Below, in pieces: positions 1 to 6,521 of a DNA stretch of 10,044 nt. The position numbers and the translations under genes are program-made. The notes under the pieces are model-generated. The model saw only the letters and a list, made by a program, of their open reading frames with translations. It was not told the origin of the DNA and searched no databases. Numbering within the stretch: the stretch's first letter is position 1; the number at the start of each line of letters is the position of its first letter. The stretch is from Clostridia bacterium (lineage in GTDB: Bacteria; Aerophobota; Aerophobia; Aerophobales; AE-B3A). The DNA is taken from positions 1 to 10,044 of the forward strand of contig JAUWRC010000045.1 of assembly GCA_030610745.1 (NCBI GenBank), written 5' to 3'.

Positions 1-468
1 GATGCTGAAGTTGAGCCAGTGGATGTCAACGGCCTGCTTAATATGACTTTATCCCTGGGAGAGAAAGACCTTTTTGGTCGTGATATTCATCTGGTTAAAA
101 AGCTCGAGAGTATGCCCAATATCAAGGCAAATTTGGATGAAATGAAACAGGTTTTTTTAAATCTTATCTTAAATGCTACACAGGCTATGCCCAGAGGAGG
201 AGAACTAAAGATAATAACCTCTATCCATAACAATAATAAAGTGAAAATAAAGGTTAGTGATACTGGTATGGGCATTCCCAGGGAAAACCTGGATAAGGTT
301 TTCAATCCTTTTTTTACTACTAAAGAACCTGGAGAGGGAACTGGCCTTGGCCTGGCTCTTGTTCATACTATCATTGAAAGATACAGGGGAAATATCCGGG
401 TTGAAAGCGAAGAGGAAAAGGGGACTACTTTTATTATTGAGCTGCCAGTTATTAAAGGGCGGTATTGA
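1..468 (+). CDS. Sensor histidine kinase, C-terminal ATPase domain (5' partial)
   Basis: The reading frame is open from the first base, so this is the 3' end of a longer gene; a GTG at 19 lies inside the domain and is not the likely start. The 155 visible residues form a HATPase_c domain: N box around residues 54-62 (NLILNATQA, with the Mg-binding Asn near 58), G1 box DTGMG at 87-91, F box FNPFFTTK at 101-108 and G2 box GEGTGLGLA at 111-119. In this family the domain binds ATP and phosphorylates a His in the preceding dimerisation domain, which lies outside the window together with any sensor. The close match to NtrB-like kinases and the downstream NtrC-type regulator, whose ATG is 12 bases after this stop, indicate a cognate two-component pair. 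The signal it senses cannot be told. Confidence 0.93.
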   Translation, partial: DAEVEPVDVNGLLNMTLSLGEKDLFGRDIHLVKKLESMPNIKANLDEMKQVFLNLILNATQAMPRGGELKIITSIHNNNKVKIKVSDTGMGIPRENLDKVFNPFFTTKEPGEGTGLGLALVHTIIERYRGNIRVESEEEKGTTFIIELPVIKGRY

Positions 469-474
469 GGAGGA
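467..474 (+). promoter_or_regulatory. Shine-Dalgarno for the NtrC-type regulator
   Basis: GAGGAGGA overlaps the kinase stop codon and sits 6 bases before the ATG at 481. The overlap of stop codon and ribosome binding site suggests translational coupling of kinase and regulator. Confidence 0.75.
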
Positions 475-480
475 AAGACT

Positions 481-1818
481 ATGTCTTTAGTTAAAATTCT
501 TATAGTTGATGATGAGATTAATCTTTTAGAGTCCTTGGGTGATACCTTAAAGGAAAAAGGATTCTTTGTTGGTACAGCCAAAAATGGACTGGAAGCATTG
601 GAAAGATTTAAAGAGCATTTCTTCGATATAGCCATTGTCGATCTTAAGATGCCTAAGATGGGAGGGGAAAAGTTATTAGAGATTATAAAAGAGAGATATC
701 CTCAAACTATGGTTATTATCTTAACTGGTTATGGGACGATTAAAAGTGCTGTTACAGCTATGAAGAAAGGAGCTTTTGATTATTTAATTAAACCATGTAT
801 GCCTGATGAAGTTTTGCGCATCATTGGTAAAATAACGGAAGAGCAAAACTTGCGAGAGGAAAACAGGTTCTTACGGCAAGAGCTGGAAAGAAAAGGAGAA
901 ATAATAACCAGGGATGGGAAGATGAAAAAGCTTAAAAGTTTGATAAAACAAGTAGCCCACAGTGATGTTACAGTCCTCATCACTGGGAAAACAGGAACAG
1001 GTAAGGAGCTTGTTGCCCGGGCCATACATTATAAAAGCCCGCGTCGGAGAAAGCTCTTTATCAAGATAAATTGCGCTGCCCTGGCTGAAGGAGTGCTGGA
1101 GAGTGAACTCTTTGGACATGAAAGGGGAGCCTTCACCGATGCCTATCTTCAAAGAAGAGGTAGGTTTGAGCTGGCTGATGGAGGAACACTTTTTTTAGAT
1201 GAGATTGGAGACATTCCTCTTAGTGTTCAGGTGAAACTATTGAGAGTTCTGCAAGAGGGTGAGTTTGAAAGGGTAGGGGGAGAAGAGACTATCAAGGTTG
1301 ATGTAAGAATTATAGCTGCTACAAACCAGGACCTCTCTCAGGCTATAAAGGAAAAAAGATTCAGGGAGGATCTGTTTTATCGCCTTAATGTTGTTTCTCT
1401 TAATATTCCGCCTTTAAAGGAAAGAAAAGAAGATGTACCTTTATTAGCAGAATATTTCTTGAGAAAGTTTAGAGCAGTTAACAAAAAAGTTGAGGGCCTC
1501 TCCAAAGAAGCTCTCCATACTCTCCTTTCCTATGAATGGCCAGGTAATGTCAGAGAACTGGAAAATGCTATGGAAAGGGCGGTTGTTCTGGCAAAAGGGC
1601 CCTTGATAGAAAAAGAAGATCTAGCTCTTTTCTCCCCGGGTCTTTCAGCAAGTCTTTCTTTACCTTCAAAATCCTTGCGTGAGGTAGAAATGTATCTTTT
1701 GAGTGATGTCCTGGAAGATACTAATTGGAATTTAAAAAAGGCAGCCGAGGCGCTCCAGATATCCCGTACTACTTTATATAGCAAGATAAAAAAGCATGGA
1801 TTAAAGAAATCAGAATAA
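481..1818 (+). CDS. NtrC-family sigma-54-dependent response regulator
   Basis: The 445 residues show the full three-domain layout. The receiver domain (about 1-120) has the acidic pair D10/D11, phospho-acceptor D54 in the VDLKMP motif, T82 and K104. The AAA+ domain (about 145-375) has a Walker A at 169-176 (GKTGTGKE), Walker B at 234-242 (GGTLFLDEI), arginine fingers at R295 and R301 in the REDLFYRL stretch, and sensor II WPGNVREL at 353-360. A Fis-type helix-turn-helix occupies about 417-441. Family members are phosphorylated by a partner kinase, bind enhancer-like sites and use ATP to open sigma-54 RNA polymerase complexes. The sigma-54 contact loop reads GAFTDA at 216-221 instead of GAFTGA. 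Length and domain order are normal for the family. Target genes are unknown; no convincing -24/-12 promoter was found in this window. Confidence 0.96.
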   Translation: MSLVKILIVDDEINLLESLGDTLKEKGFFVGTAKNGLEALERFKEHFFDIAIVDLKMPKMGGEKLLEIIKERYPQTMVIILTGYGTIKSAVTAMKKGAFDYLIKPCMPDEVLRIIGKITEEQNLREENRFLRQELERKGEIITRDGKMKKLKSLIKQVAHSDVTVLITGKTGTGKELVARAIHYKSPRRRKLFIKINCAALAEGVLESELFGHERGAFTDAYLQRRGRFELADGGTLFLDEIGDIPLSVQVKLLRVLQEGEFERVGGEETIKVDVRIIAATNQDLSQAIKEKRFREDLFYRLNVVSLNIPPLKERKEDVPLLAEYFLRKFRAVNKKVEGLSKEALHTLLSYEWPGNVRELENAMERAVVLAKGPLIEKEDLALFSPGLSASLSLPSKSLREVEMYLLSDVLEDTNWNLKKAAEALQISRTTLYSKIKKHGLKKSE

Positions 1819-1819
1819 T

Positions 1820-1851
1820 AAATAGTAAATAGTAGTTGGTGAATGATGGTG
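1820..1851 (+). repeat. Degenerate 7-base-period array, AGT type
   Basis: The array begins one base after the regulator stop codon. Units starting at 1824, 1831, 1838 and 1845 read AGTAAAT, AGTAGTT, GGTGAAT and GATGGTG, and the preceding bases (1820-1823) continue the same phase. The period is exactly 7 with no insertions, while the last four bases vary. It resembles the block at 9916-9950 near the end of the window. Confidence 0.6.
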
Positions 1852-1871
1852 GTTTAACTAATTAACCCAAC

Positions 1872-1899
1872 GAGATGCTCTCTGCATCTCTGTTTTTTT
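1872..1899 (+). terminator. Intrinsic terminator after the regulator
   Basis: A perfect 7-bp stem (GAGATGC at 1872-1878, GCATCTC at 1884-1890) closes a 5-base loop. It is followed after TG by seven T residues (1893-1899). It lies 54 bases after the regulator stop codon and should end the kinase/regulator transcript. Confidence 0.85.
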
Positions 1900-1913
1900 A
1901 TTTCTAATATCAA

Positions 1914-1936
1914 GTGCGATGTAATTGCACTGCTAC
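1914..1936 (-). repeat. Hairpin element, GTAGC type (diverged copy)
   Basis: Read on the minus strand, this is GTAGCA followed by stem arms GTGCAAT and ATCGCAC around a 3-base loop TAC. The six outer and inner pairs are Watson-Crick and one is G.T on the plus strand. The same layout (GTAGCG, 7-base arm ending in AT, short loop, arm starting with AT) recurs three times or more between 6589 and 6694. The element shares its last base with the start of the heptad array at 1936. Confidence 0.5.
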
Positions 1937-1970
1937 GAGATACGAGCGACGAGATGCGAGATACGAATTT
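1936..1970 (+). repeat. Degenerate 7-base-period array, CGAG type
   Basis: Five consecutive heptads all begin with CGA, and the first four with CGAG. Units 1 and 4 are CGAGATA, unit 2 is CGAGCGA, unit 3 is CGAGATG and unit 5 is CGAATTT. On the opposite strand this reads as CGTATCT-like units, which links it to the array at 6480-6521. It lies in the spacer upstream of the acyl-CoA synthetase genes, just before the possible promoter. Confidence 0.75.
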
Positions 1971-1997
1971 GACCAAGCAAGGAAATTATGCTAAATT
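1969..1997 (+). promoter_or_regulatory. Possible sigma-70-type promoter upstream of acdA
   Basis: A -35-like TTGACC (1969-1974) is separated by 17 bases from a -10-like TAAATT (1992-1997), which matches the consensus at 4 of 6 positions. It is the best candidate in the spacer for driving the operon that begins at 2091. It would leave an untranslated leader of roughly 85 bases containing a run of nine T residues at 2032-2040. This rests on motif match only. Confidence 0.35.
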
Positions 1998-2077
1998 CTA
2001 AAAAGATAAAACTTGGGAAGTAGATGTTAGATTTTTTTTTAAACCTAGAAATGTAATAAAGCTGAATAATTGCAAAT

Positions 2078-2082
2078 AAGGA
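2078..2082 (+). promoter_or_regulatory. Shine-Dalgarno that sets the acdA start at 2091
   Basis: AAGGA ends 8 bases before the ATG at 2091. The upstream in-frame TTG at 2070 lacks a comparable site, and the extra residues it would add have no family counterpart that I recognise, so the ATG is preferred. Confidence 0.65.
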
Positions 2083-2090
2083 AAAATAGA

Positions 2091-3521
2091 ATGCAAATTG
2101 ACCTCGAAGAAAAACATTCTCAGGTTCAATGTTTTTTTGAACCCCAAGGGATAGCCGTGATTGGTGCTTCTCAACATTCAGAAAAGATTGGCTATCAAGT
2201 AATCAAGAATTTGCAGGAGGGAGGAACATTTCCCTTGCCTCACCTTAAAGGATTTTCCGGAAGAATCTTTCCGGTTAATCCTAAAGCTGACCAGGTTTTG
2301 GGTCTTAGATGTTATTCCAAAATCACTGAAATTCCAGAAAGAGTTGATCTGGCCATAATCTGTGTTCCTGCCAGGCTGGTCACTCAGGCAATCCAGGATT
2401 GCGCTCAAAAAAAGGTCAAAGGAGTAAGTATTATTTCTGCAGGCTTTGGTGAAGCTGGTACAGAAGGAAAAAAGTTGCAGGAGGGATTTTTAGAAATAGC
2501 TAAAAGGGCTGGGATGAGAATAGTCGGTCCTAATTGTTTGGGAATAATTTATCCTCCCCGTCATTTAAATGCTAGTTTTGCTCCTTTTCTTCCTCTTTCA
2601 GGTAAAGTAGCTTTCATAAGCCAGTCAGGAGCCTTGCTAGATAGTGTCATAGATTGGTCAGTCAAGGAAAATTATGGGTTCAGTGCCATGATAAGCTATG
2701 GCAATAAATGCGATTTAGATGCTCCTGATTTTATCGCTTGGGCAGCCAAAGATCCTTATACAAAAGCAATTGCTCTTTATATTGAAGGACTTAATGACGG
2801 GAGATATTTCCTGGAGATAGCTAAAAAAGTTACTCCCATTAAACCTATTGTGGCTTTAAAAGCAGGTAAAAGCGCTGTTGGTAGGAAGGCAGTTGGTTCT
2901 CATACAGGTTCACTGGCGGGCTCTTATCAAATTTATAAAGGGGTGTTCAGACAGTCGGGAGTGATTATGGCTGATACGCTAACTGAGATGTTTGATATGG
3001 CAAAAACATTAGCTTATCAGCCTCTGGCTAAAGGTAATCGGGTAGCGATTGTTACTAATGGCGGCGGAAATGGCGTAATGTGTGCTGACTATTGCGAGGA
3101 GTTAGGAATAGAATTGCCCAATCTACCCCCAGAGTTAATAGAAAAACTTGATAAAAGCGGCAGGATGCACCCTGCCTGGAGTAGAGGAAATCCTTTAGAT
3201 TTAGTGGGAGATGCTGGTTCAGAAAGATATGAAATTGCCTTAGAAGCGGTAATGAGCTCCGGGGTTTATGATGGAGTGATAGTGATCCAAACTCTACAAA
3301 CAATGACTAAACCCTTAAGAAATGCTGGAATTCTGGTTGAGATGCAAAAAAAATATAAAAAACCAGTTATTGGCGCCTTTATGGGCGGGGTAATCACCGA
3401 AGCCGGGACTAAATATTTGGAAAAACAGGGTATTCCCAATTACAATGATCTGAATAGAGCAGCGAAGGCGATGTGGGCATTGATAGAGTATGGGAGATAT
3501 CTTCGAAGGAGAAAAGTATGA
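2091..3521 (+). CDS. acdA: ADP-forming acetyl/acyl-CoA synthetase, alpha subunit
   Basis: With the ATG start the protein has 476 residues, close to the usual size of free alpha subunits. Its order is an N-terminal CoA-binding Rossmann domain (AVIGAS at 22-27, GPNCLG at 146-151), then succinyl-CoA-ligase-like domains (SQSGAL at 177-182). The GSHTGS motif at 269-274 holds the likely phosphohistidine H271, and E231 in the YIEG motif is the probable partner Glu. In this family the two-subunit enzyme converts acyl-CoA, ADP and phosphate to free acid, ATP and CoA, a cytosolic route to ATP from acetyl-CoA or other acyl-CoAs. The beta subunit gene follows in an ATGA overlap, which supports a heteromeric enzyme. 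Substrate preference (acetate, branched or aryl acids) cannot be read from the sequence. Protein acetyltransferases of the Pat type share the fold but are single fused chains with a GNAT domain, absent here. Confidence 0.93.
   Translation: MQIDLEEKHSQVQCFFEPQGIAVIGASQHSEKIGYQVIKNLQEGGTFPLPHLKGFSGRIFPVNPKADQVLGLRCYSKITEIPERVDLAIICVPARLVTQAIQDCAQKKVKGVSIISAGFGEAGTEGKKLQEGFLEIAKRAGMRIVGPNCLGIIYPPRHLNASFAPFLPLSGKVAFISQSGALLDSVIDWSVKENYGFSAMISYGNKCDLDAPDFIAWAAKDPYTKAIALYIEGLNDGRYFLEIAKKVTPIKPIVALKAGKSAVGRKAVGSHTGSLAGSYQIYKGVFRQSGVIMADTLTEMFDMAKTLAYQPLAKGNRVAIVTNGGGNGVMCADYCEELGIELPNLPPELIEKLDKSGRMHPAWSRGNPLDLVGDAGSERYEIALEAVMSSGVYDGVIVIQTLQTMTKPLRNAGILVEMQKKYKKPVIGAFMGGVITEAGTKYLEKQGIPNYNDLNRAAKAMWALIEYGRYLRRRKV
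3506..3512 (+). promoter_or_regulatory. Shine-Dalgarno that sets the acdB start at 3518
   Basis: AAGGAGA lies inside the end of acdA, 5 bases before the ATG at 3518. Upstream in-frame start codons fall further back in acdA with no such site. The ATGA overlap with the acdA stop points to coupled translation of the two subunits. Confidence 0.7.
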
Positions 3522-4219
3522 ATAAGGAAGAGATTCTGACTCAAATAGAACAGTTCAAAGAAGATGGAAGGAAGTTTCTTCCTGAACCAATCTCTGAGGA
3601 GATTCTGGCTTCTTATAACATTCCTATCCCTCCCGCTAGCCTTGCGGAAAATGTGGAAAAAGCGGTAAAATGTGCTAAGAAGATAGGTTTTCCGGTAGTT
3701 TTGAAAGTAGTTTCACCCCAGATTATTCATAAATCTGAGGCAGGCGGAGTAATAGCAAATATTGGGAGAGAGGCCAAGCTCAGAGAGGCTTTCCCTAGAA
3801 TTCTGGCGAATGCCAGAAAATACAATCCCCGGGCAAAAGTTGAGGGTGTATATGTGCAAAAGATGGTTCCACCAGCTCGAGAGGTTATTATTGGAACAGT
3901 GAAAGATAAGCAGTTTGGGCCAGTGGTAATGTTTGGTTTAGGGGGCATTTTTGTAGAAATCTTTAAAGATGTAGTATTCAGAGTTGCTCCCATAGACAAG
4001 GAAGAAGCGCGGAGGATGATTGATGAGATAAAAGGATTGGCTATTCTTCAAGGGGCGAGAGGAGAGAAATCTATCGATTTTGCTTCCTTGAGTGAAGCTA
4101 TTGCCAACACTTCGCAGTTAGCATTTGATTTTCCTCAAATTGAACAACTGGATATTAATCCACTCTGTCTTTATCCAGGAAACATTTATGCGTTGGATGC
4201 TCGAGTTATTTTGGAATAG
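3518..4219 (+). CDS. acdB: ADP-forming acetyl/acyl-CoA synthetase, beta subunit
   Basis: The 233-residue protein is an ATP-grasp domain of the size usual for free beta subunits. Recognisable parts are the KVVSPQIIHKSEAGGV stretch (about 63-78), whose H71 matches the second phosphohistidine of the family, QKMVPPAREVIIG (114-126), the glycine-rich FGLGGIFVEIFKD (139-151) and the C-terminal LDINPL (211-216) expected to bind metal and nucleotide. In the known mechanism a phosphoryl group moves from the alpha-subunit His to this beta-subunit His and then to ADP. The start at 3518 overlaps the acdA stop and has a strong ribosome binding site, so equal production of both subunits is likely. Nothing looks truncated. 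Confidence 0.93.
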   Translation: MNKEEILTQIEQFKEDGRKFLPEPISEEILASYNIPIPPASLAENVEKAVKCAKKIGFPVVLKVVSPQIIHKSEAGGVIANIGREAKLREAFPRILANARKYNPRAKVEGVYVQKMVPPAREVIIGTVKDKQFGPVVMFGLGGIFVEIFKDVVFRVAPIDKEEARRMIDEIKGLAILQGARGEKSIDFASLSEAIANTSQLAFDFPQIEQLDINPLCLYPGNIYALDARVILE

Positions 4220-4238
4220 ATACCAAAAAATTAATTGA

Positions 4239-4273
4239 CGAGTGGCGAACAACGAGCGACGAATCACCAGGAG
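4239..4273 (+). repeat. Degenerate 7-base-period array, CGAG type, before rpmF
   Basis: Heptads start at 4239, 4246, 4253 and 4260 and all begin with CGA: CGAGTGG, CGAACAA, CGAGCGA and CGAATCA. A fifth unit, CCAGGAG, keeps the phase and forms the Shine-Dalgarno of rpmF. CGAGCGA is identical to unit 2 of the array at 1936. The array fills most of the 60-base gap between acdB and rpmF. Confidence 0.65.
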
Positions 4274-4274
4274 G
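4268..4274 (+). promoter_or_regulatory. Shine-Dalgarno that sets the rpmF start at 4280
   Basis: CAGGAGG sits 5 bases before the ATG at 4280. An upstream in-frame TTG at 4235 would translate the heptad array and add 15 residues absent from L32 proteins, so it is rejected as start. Confidence 0.8.
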
Positions 4275-4279
4275 TTGGT

Positions 4280-4477
4280 ATGGGTGTTCCTAAAAAGAAA
4301 CGTTCTAAATCGCGAAAAGGAAGTAGGCAAAGTAGAAAACTTTCTTCTCCCTTCTTTGGGGTTTGCCCTCAATGCGGGGCTCCTATCCTGTCTCATTTTG
4401 CCTGTCCTGAATGTGGATATTACAAGGGCAAGCAAGTAGTGGTAGTTAAAAAGAAGGAGACAAAGGAAAAAGGCTAA
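4280..4477 (+). CDS. rpmF: 50S ribosomal protein L32
   Basis: The 65-residue protein starts with the typical MGVPKKKRSKSRKG of L32, followed by a zinc ribbon with two CxxC pairs (C29/C32 and C42/C45). It belongs to the large ribosomal subunit. The C-terminal tail from residue 50 onward is rich in Lys and Val and slightly longer than in compact L32 proteins. The cysteine-bearing form implies zinc binding. It lies two bases upstream of plsX, a gene order (rpmF-plsX-fabH) widely conserved in bacteria and thought to tie lipid synthesis to ribosome production. Confidence 0.96.
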   Translation: MGVPKKKRSKSRKGSRQSRKLSSPFFGVCPQCGAPILSHFACPECGYYKGKQVVVVKKKETKEKG

Positions 4478-4479
4478 TT

Positions 4480-5469
4480 ATGCGTGTAGCTGTAGATGCT
4501 ATGGGAGTGGAAAAAGGTTTAGACATAGTCATAGAAGGAGCTGTAAAGGCAAGACAGGCCAATCCAGAAATTGAAGTGGTCCTGGTGGGGGATAAAGAAA
4601 AGCTCGAAGATGAGATTACTAAATCTAATTTCAAGGAGACTTCTTTTTCTATAATTCATGCTCCTGAGGCAGTTAAGATGGCCGATTCTGCTACCCTCTC
4701 GGCAAAGAGGAAAAATAACTCTTCCATAGCTCTAGCTTTAGACCTGCTCAAAGAGGGAAAGGTGGAGGCTTTAGTTAGTGCGGGCAACACAGGAGCAGTG
4801 ATGGCAGCCAGTCTATTTAAACTGGGGAAACTAGAAGGGGTAAAGCGCCCTTGTCTGGCAGTTGTTCTTCCAACCTTAAGTGGGGGACGGGTGGTTTTAT
4901 TGGATGTGGGGGCAAATGTAAATTGTCGAGCTCACCATCTTTTCCAATTTGCCATTATGGGAAGTATATATGCCTACAAAGTACTCAGAAAAAGAACCCC
5001 TCGCGTGGGTTTATTGAACATTGGGGAAGAGGAAAATAAGGGCAATACTTTGGCTCTCCAAACCTTTCGACTTCTTAAGGAATCTTCCTTAAACTTTGTG
5101 GGTAATGTAGAAGGCAGGGATATCACCAGCGGAAATGTAGAAGTGATTGTATGTGATGGATTTACAGGGAACGTAATTTTAAAATTCGCTGAAGGCTTTG
5201 CTAAAACTGCTCTTGAGATAATGAATGAGCAAATAAAGAAAAGCTTGCCCTTTTTAGGAGGACTTTTATCTAAAAAATGGCTAGGACAGGCAAAAAGAGA
5301 ACTTGATTATGCTGAATATGGAGGAGCGCCTCTTTTAGGCGTAAATGGAGTTTGTGTAGTAGCTCACGGTGCTTCTTCCAGTAAAGCTATCAAAAACGCT
5401 ATTTTGGCAAGTTTTGAATTTGCTAAAGGGAAAATAAATGAGCATATTAAAAGAGCTTTAGTTAGCTAG
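4480..5469 (+). CDS. plsX: Phosphate acyltransferase PlsX
   Basis: PlsX transfers the acyl chain from acyl-ACP to phosphate, giving acyl-phosphate for glycerol-3-phosphate acylation by PlsY at the membrane. The 329 residues match family size. Visible signatures are VAVDAMG at 3-8, VSAGNTGA at 99-106, LDVGAN at 141-146, LLNIGEEENKGN at 178-189, NVEGRDI at 209-215, VCDGFTGNV at 224-232 and YAEYGGAPLLGVNG at 277-290. The N-terminal motif is DAMGVEKG rather than the common DAMGGD form, a small departure in an otherwise standard protein. The start codon is two bases after the rpmF stop, with only a weak AAGG purine stretch upstream, so translation is probably coupled to rpmF. fabH follows after 17 bases. 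Confidence 0.96.
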   Translation: MRVAVDAMGVEKGLDIVIEGAVKARQANPEIEVVLVGDKEKLEDEITKSNFKETSFSIIHAPEAVKMADSATLSAKRKNNSSIALALDLLKEGKVEALVSAGNTGAVMAASLFKLGKLEGVKRPCLAVVLPTLSGGRVVLLDVGANVNCRAHHLFQFAIMGSIYAYKVLRKRTPRVGLLNIGEEENKGNTLALQTFRLLKESSLNFVGNVEGRDITSGNVEVIVCDGFTGNVILKFAEGFAKTALEIMNEQIKKSLPFLGGLLSKKWLGQAKRELDYAEYGGAPLLGVNGVCVVAHGASSSKAIKNAILASFEFAKGKINEHIKRALVS

Positions 5470-5473
5470 AGAT

Positions 5474-5480
5474 AAGGAGG
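5474..5480 (+). promoter_or_regulatory. Shine-Dalgarno for fabH
   Basis: AAGGAGG, a near-perfect anti-16S match, ends 6 bases before the ATG at 5487. This favours 5487 over the ATG six bases further on (5493). Confidence 0.75.
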
Positions 5481-5486
5481 TGAGGG

Positions 5487-6473
5487 ATGAAGATGCGGAA
5501 AAGCAGTATAGTGGGAACAGGGTCCTATGTTCCCAAAAGAGTCTTGACTAATGCAGACTTAGAGAAAATGGTGGATACATCGGATGAGTGGATTATTACT
5601 CGTACAGGAATTAAGGAACGGCGAATTGCTGATGAGAGTGAAGCAGCCTCAGATTTGGCTTATGAGGCTTCTATAAAGGCAATAGAAGCTGCAAATATTA
5701 AACCTGAAGAACTAGATATGATTATAGTAGCTACTATTACTCCAGATATGATTTTTCCTGCTACCGCCTGTGTTCTCCAGAAGAGACTGGGGATAGAGGG
5801 GATAGCTGCCTTTGATCTGGAGGTTGCTTGCTCTGGTTTTCTTTACGGCATTAGCATAGCCAGTCAGTTTATTGCTACAGGAGCCTGCGATACTATTCTG
5901 GTAGTAGCAGCAGAAGCCCTCTCAAAAATTGTTGATTGGGAGGATAGAAATACTTGTGTACTTTTTGCTGATGGAGCAGGAGCAGCGATCCTGAAACCGT
6001 TCCAGGATGGTAACCATATAATTTCCAGCTGCTTAGGAGCTGATGGAGGAGGGGCAGATTTAGTAGGAGTTCCCGCTGGAGGTTCCAGATTGCCCGCTAG
6101 CTTAGAGACAGTAAAAAACAGACAGCACTATATGAAGATGAACGGAAATGGGCTGTTCAAAAAGGCTGTGAAAGTAATGGTCCAGGCAGCGGATATCTCT
6201 TTGCAAAGAGGGGGTCTTACCTATAAGGATATTGATTTTTTCATCCCTCACCAGGCTAATATTCGTATTATAAAAGCAGTAGCTAAGCGGATAGGTTTAA
6301 GCATGGATAAGGTTTGTGTAAATCTGGATAGATATGGAAATACGTCAGCTGCTTCCGTTGCTGTGGCTTTAGATGAGGCGGTAAGAGAAAAAAGAATAAA
6401 GAGGGGAGATAAGGTACTTCTTACTTGCTTTGGAGGAGGGCTCAGCTGGGCTTCCTTAGTTCTGGAATGGTAA
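5487..6473 (+). CDS. fabH: Beta-ketoacyl-ACP synthase III (FabH)
   Basis: FabH condenses acetyl-CoA (or another short acyl-CoA primer) with malonyl-ACP to start type II fatty acid synthesis in the cytosol. The 328 residues have the usual length and the catalytic triad: C115 in the VACSGF motif, H255 in IPHQANIR and N285 in YGNTSAAS. The N-terminal stretch TSDEWIITRTGI (31-42) and the C-terminal CFGGGLSWAS are typical of the family. The active-site surroundings alone do not show whether acetyl-CoA or branched primers are preferred. Together with plsX just upstream it forms a conserved lipid-initiation cluster. No clear intrinsic terminator follows; instead a repeat-rich spacer begins 6 bases after the stop. 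Confidence 0.97.
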   Translation: MKMRKSSIVGTGSYVPKRVLTNADLEKMVDTSDEWIITRTGIKERRIADESEAASDLAYEASIKAIEAANIKPEELDMIIVATITPDMIFPATACVLQKRLGIEGIAAFDLEVACSGFLYGISIASQFIATGACDTILVVAAEALSKIVDWEDRNTCVLFADGAGAAILKPFQDGNHIISSCLGADGGGADLVGVPAGGSRLPASLETVKNRQHYMKMNGNGLFKKAVKVMVQAADISLQRGGLTYKDIDFFIPHQANIRIIKAVAKRIGLSMDKVCVNLDRYGNTSAASVAVALDEAVREKRIKRGDKVLLTCFGGGLSWASLVLEW

Positions 6474-6479
6474 CAAAAC

Positions 6480-6521
6480 CGTACATCGTATATCGTCGTG
6501 CGTGATGCGTATTGCGTGTTC
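6480..6521 (+). repeat. Degenerate 7-base-period array, CGT type (inverted relative to the CGAG arrays)
   Basis: Six consecutive heptads begin with CGT at 6480, 6487, 6494, 6501, 6508 and 6515. The first two are CGTACAT and CGTATAT, the third CGTCGTG and the fifth CGTATTG. The reverse complement of the array at 1936 gives CGTATCT and CGTCGCT, so this appears to be the same family in the other orientation. The last unit runs into the left arm of the hairpin at 6519. Confidence 0.75.

Noticed and set aside
871..1152. Minus-strand open frame within the regulator gene (and similar ones at 8801-9178, 4118-4435 and elsewhere)
   Set aside because: They lie opposite well-supported conserved genes, match no protein family that I recognise and lack ribosome binding sites; they are shadows.
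1936..1970. CRISPR array
   Set aside because: The repeat step is 7 bases with no 20-40 base spacers, and no cas gene is present.
2027..2040. Run of nine T residues upstream of acdA as a terminator
   Set aside because: Only a weak 5-bp TCTAA/TTAGA pairing with a loop of about 25 bases precedes it, which is not a credible stem.
2070..2090. TTG at 2070 as the acdA start
   Set aside because: It lacks a ribosome binding site, while AAGGA at 2078-2082 is well placed for the ATG at 2091.
4235..4279. N-terminal extension of L32 from a TTG at 4235
   Set aside because: It would translate the heptad array. The standard L32 start MGVPKKK follows a strong Shine-Dalgarno at 4280.
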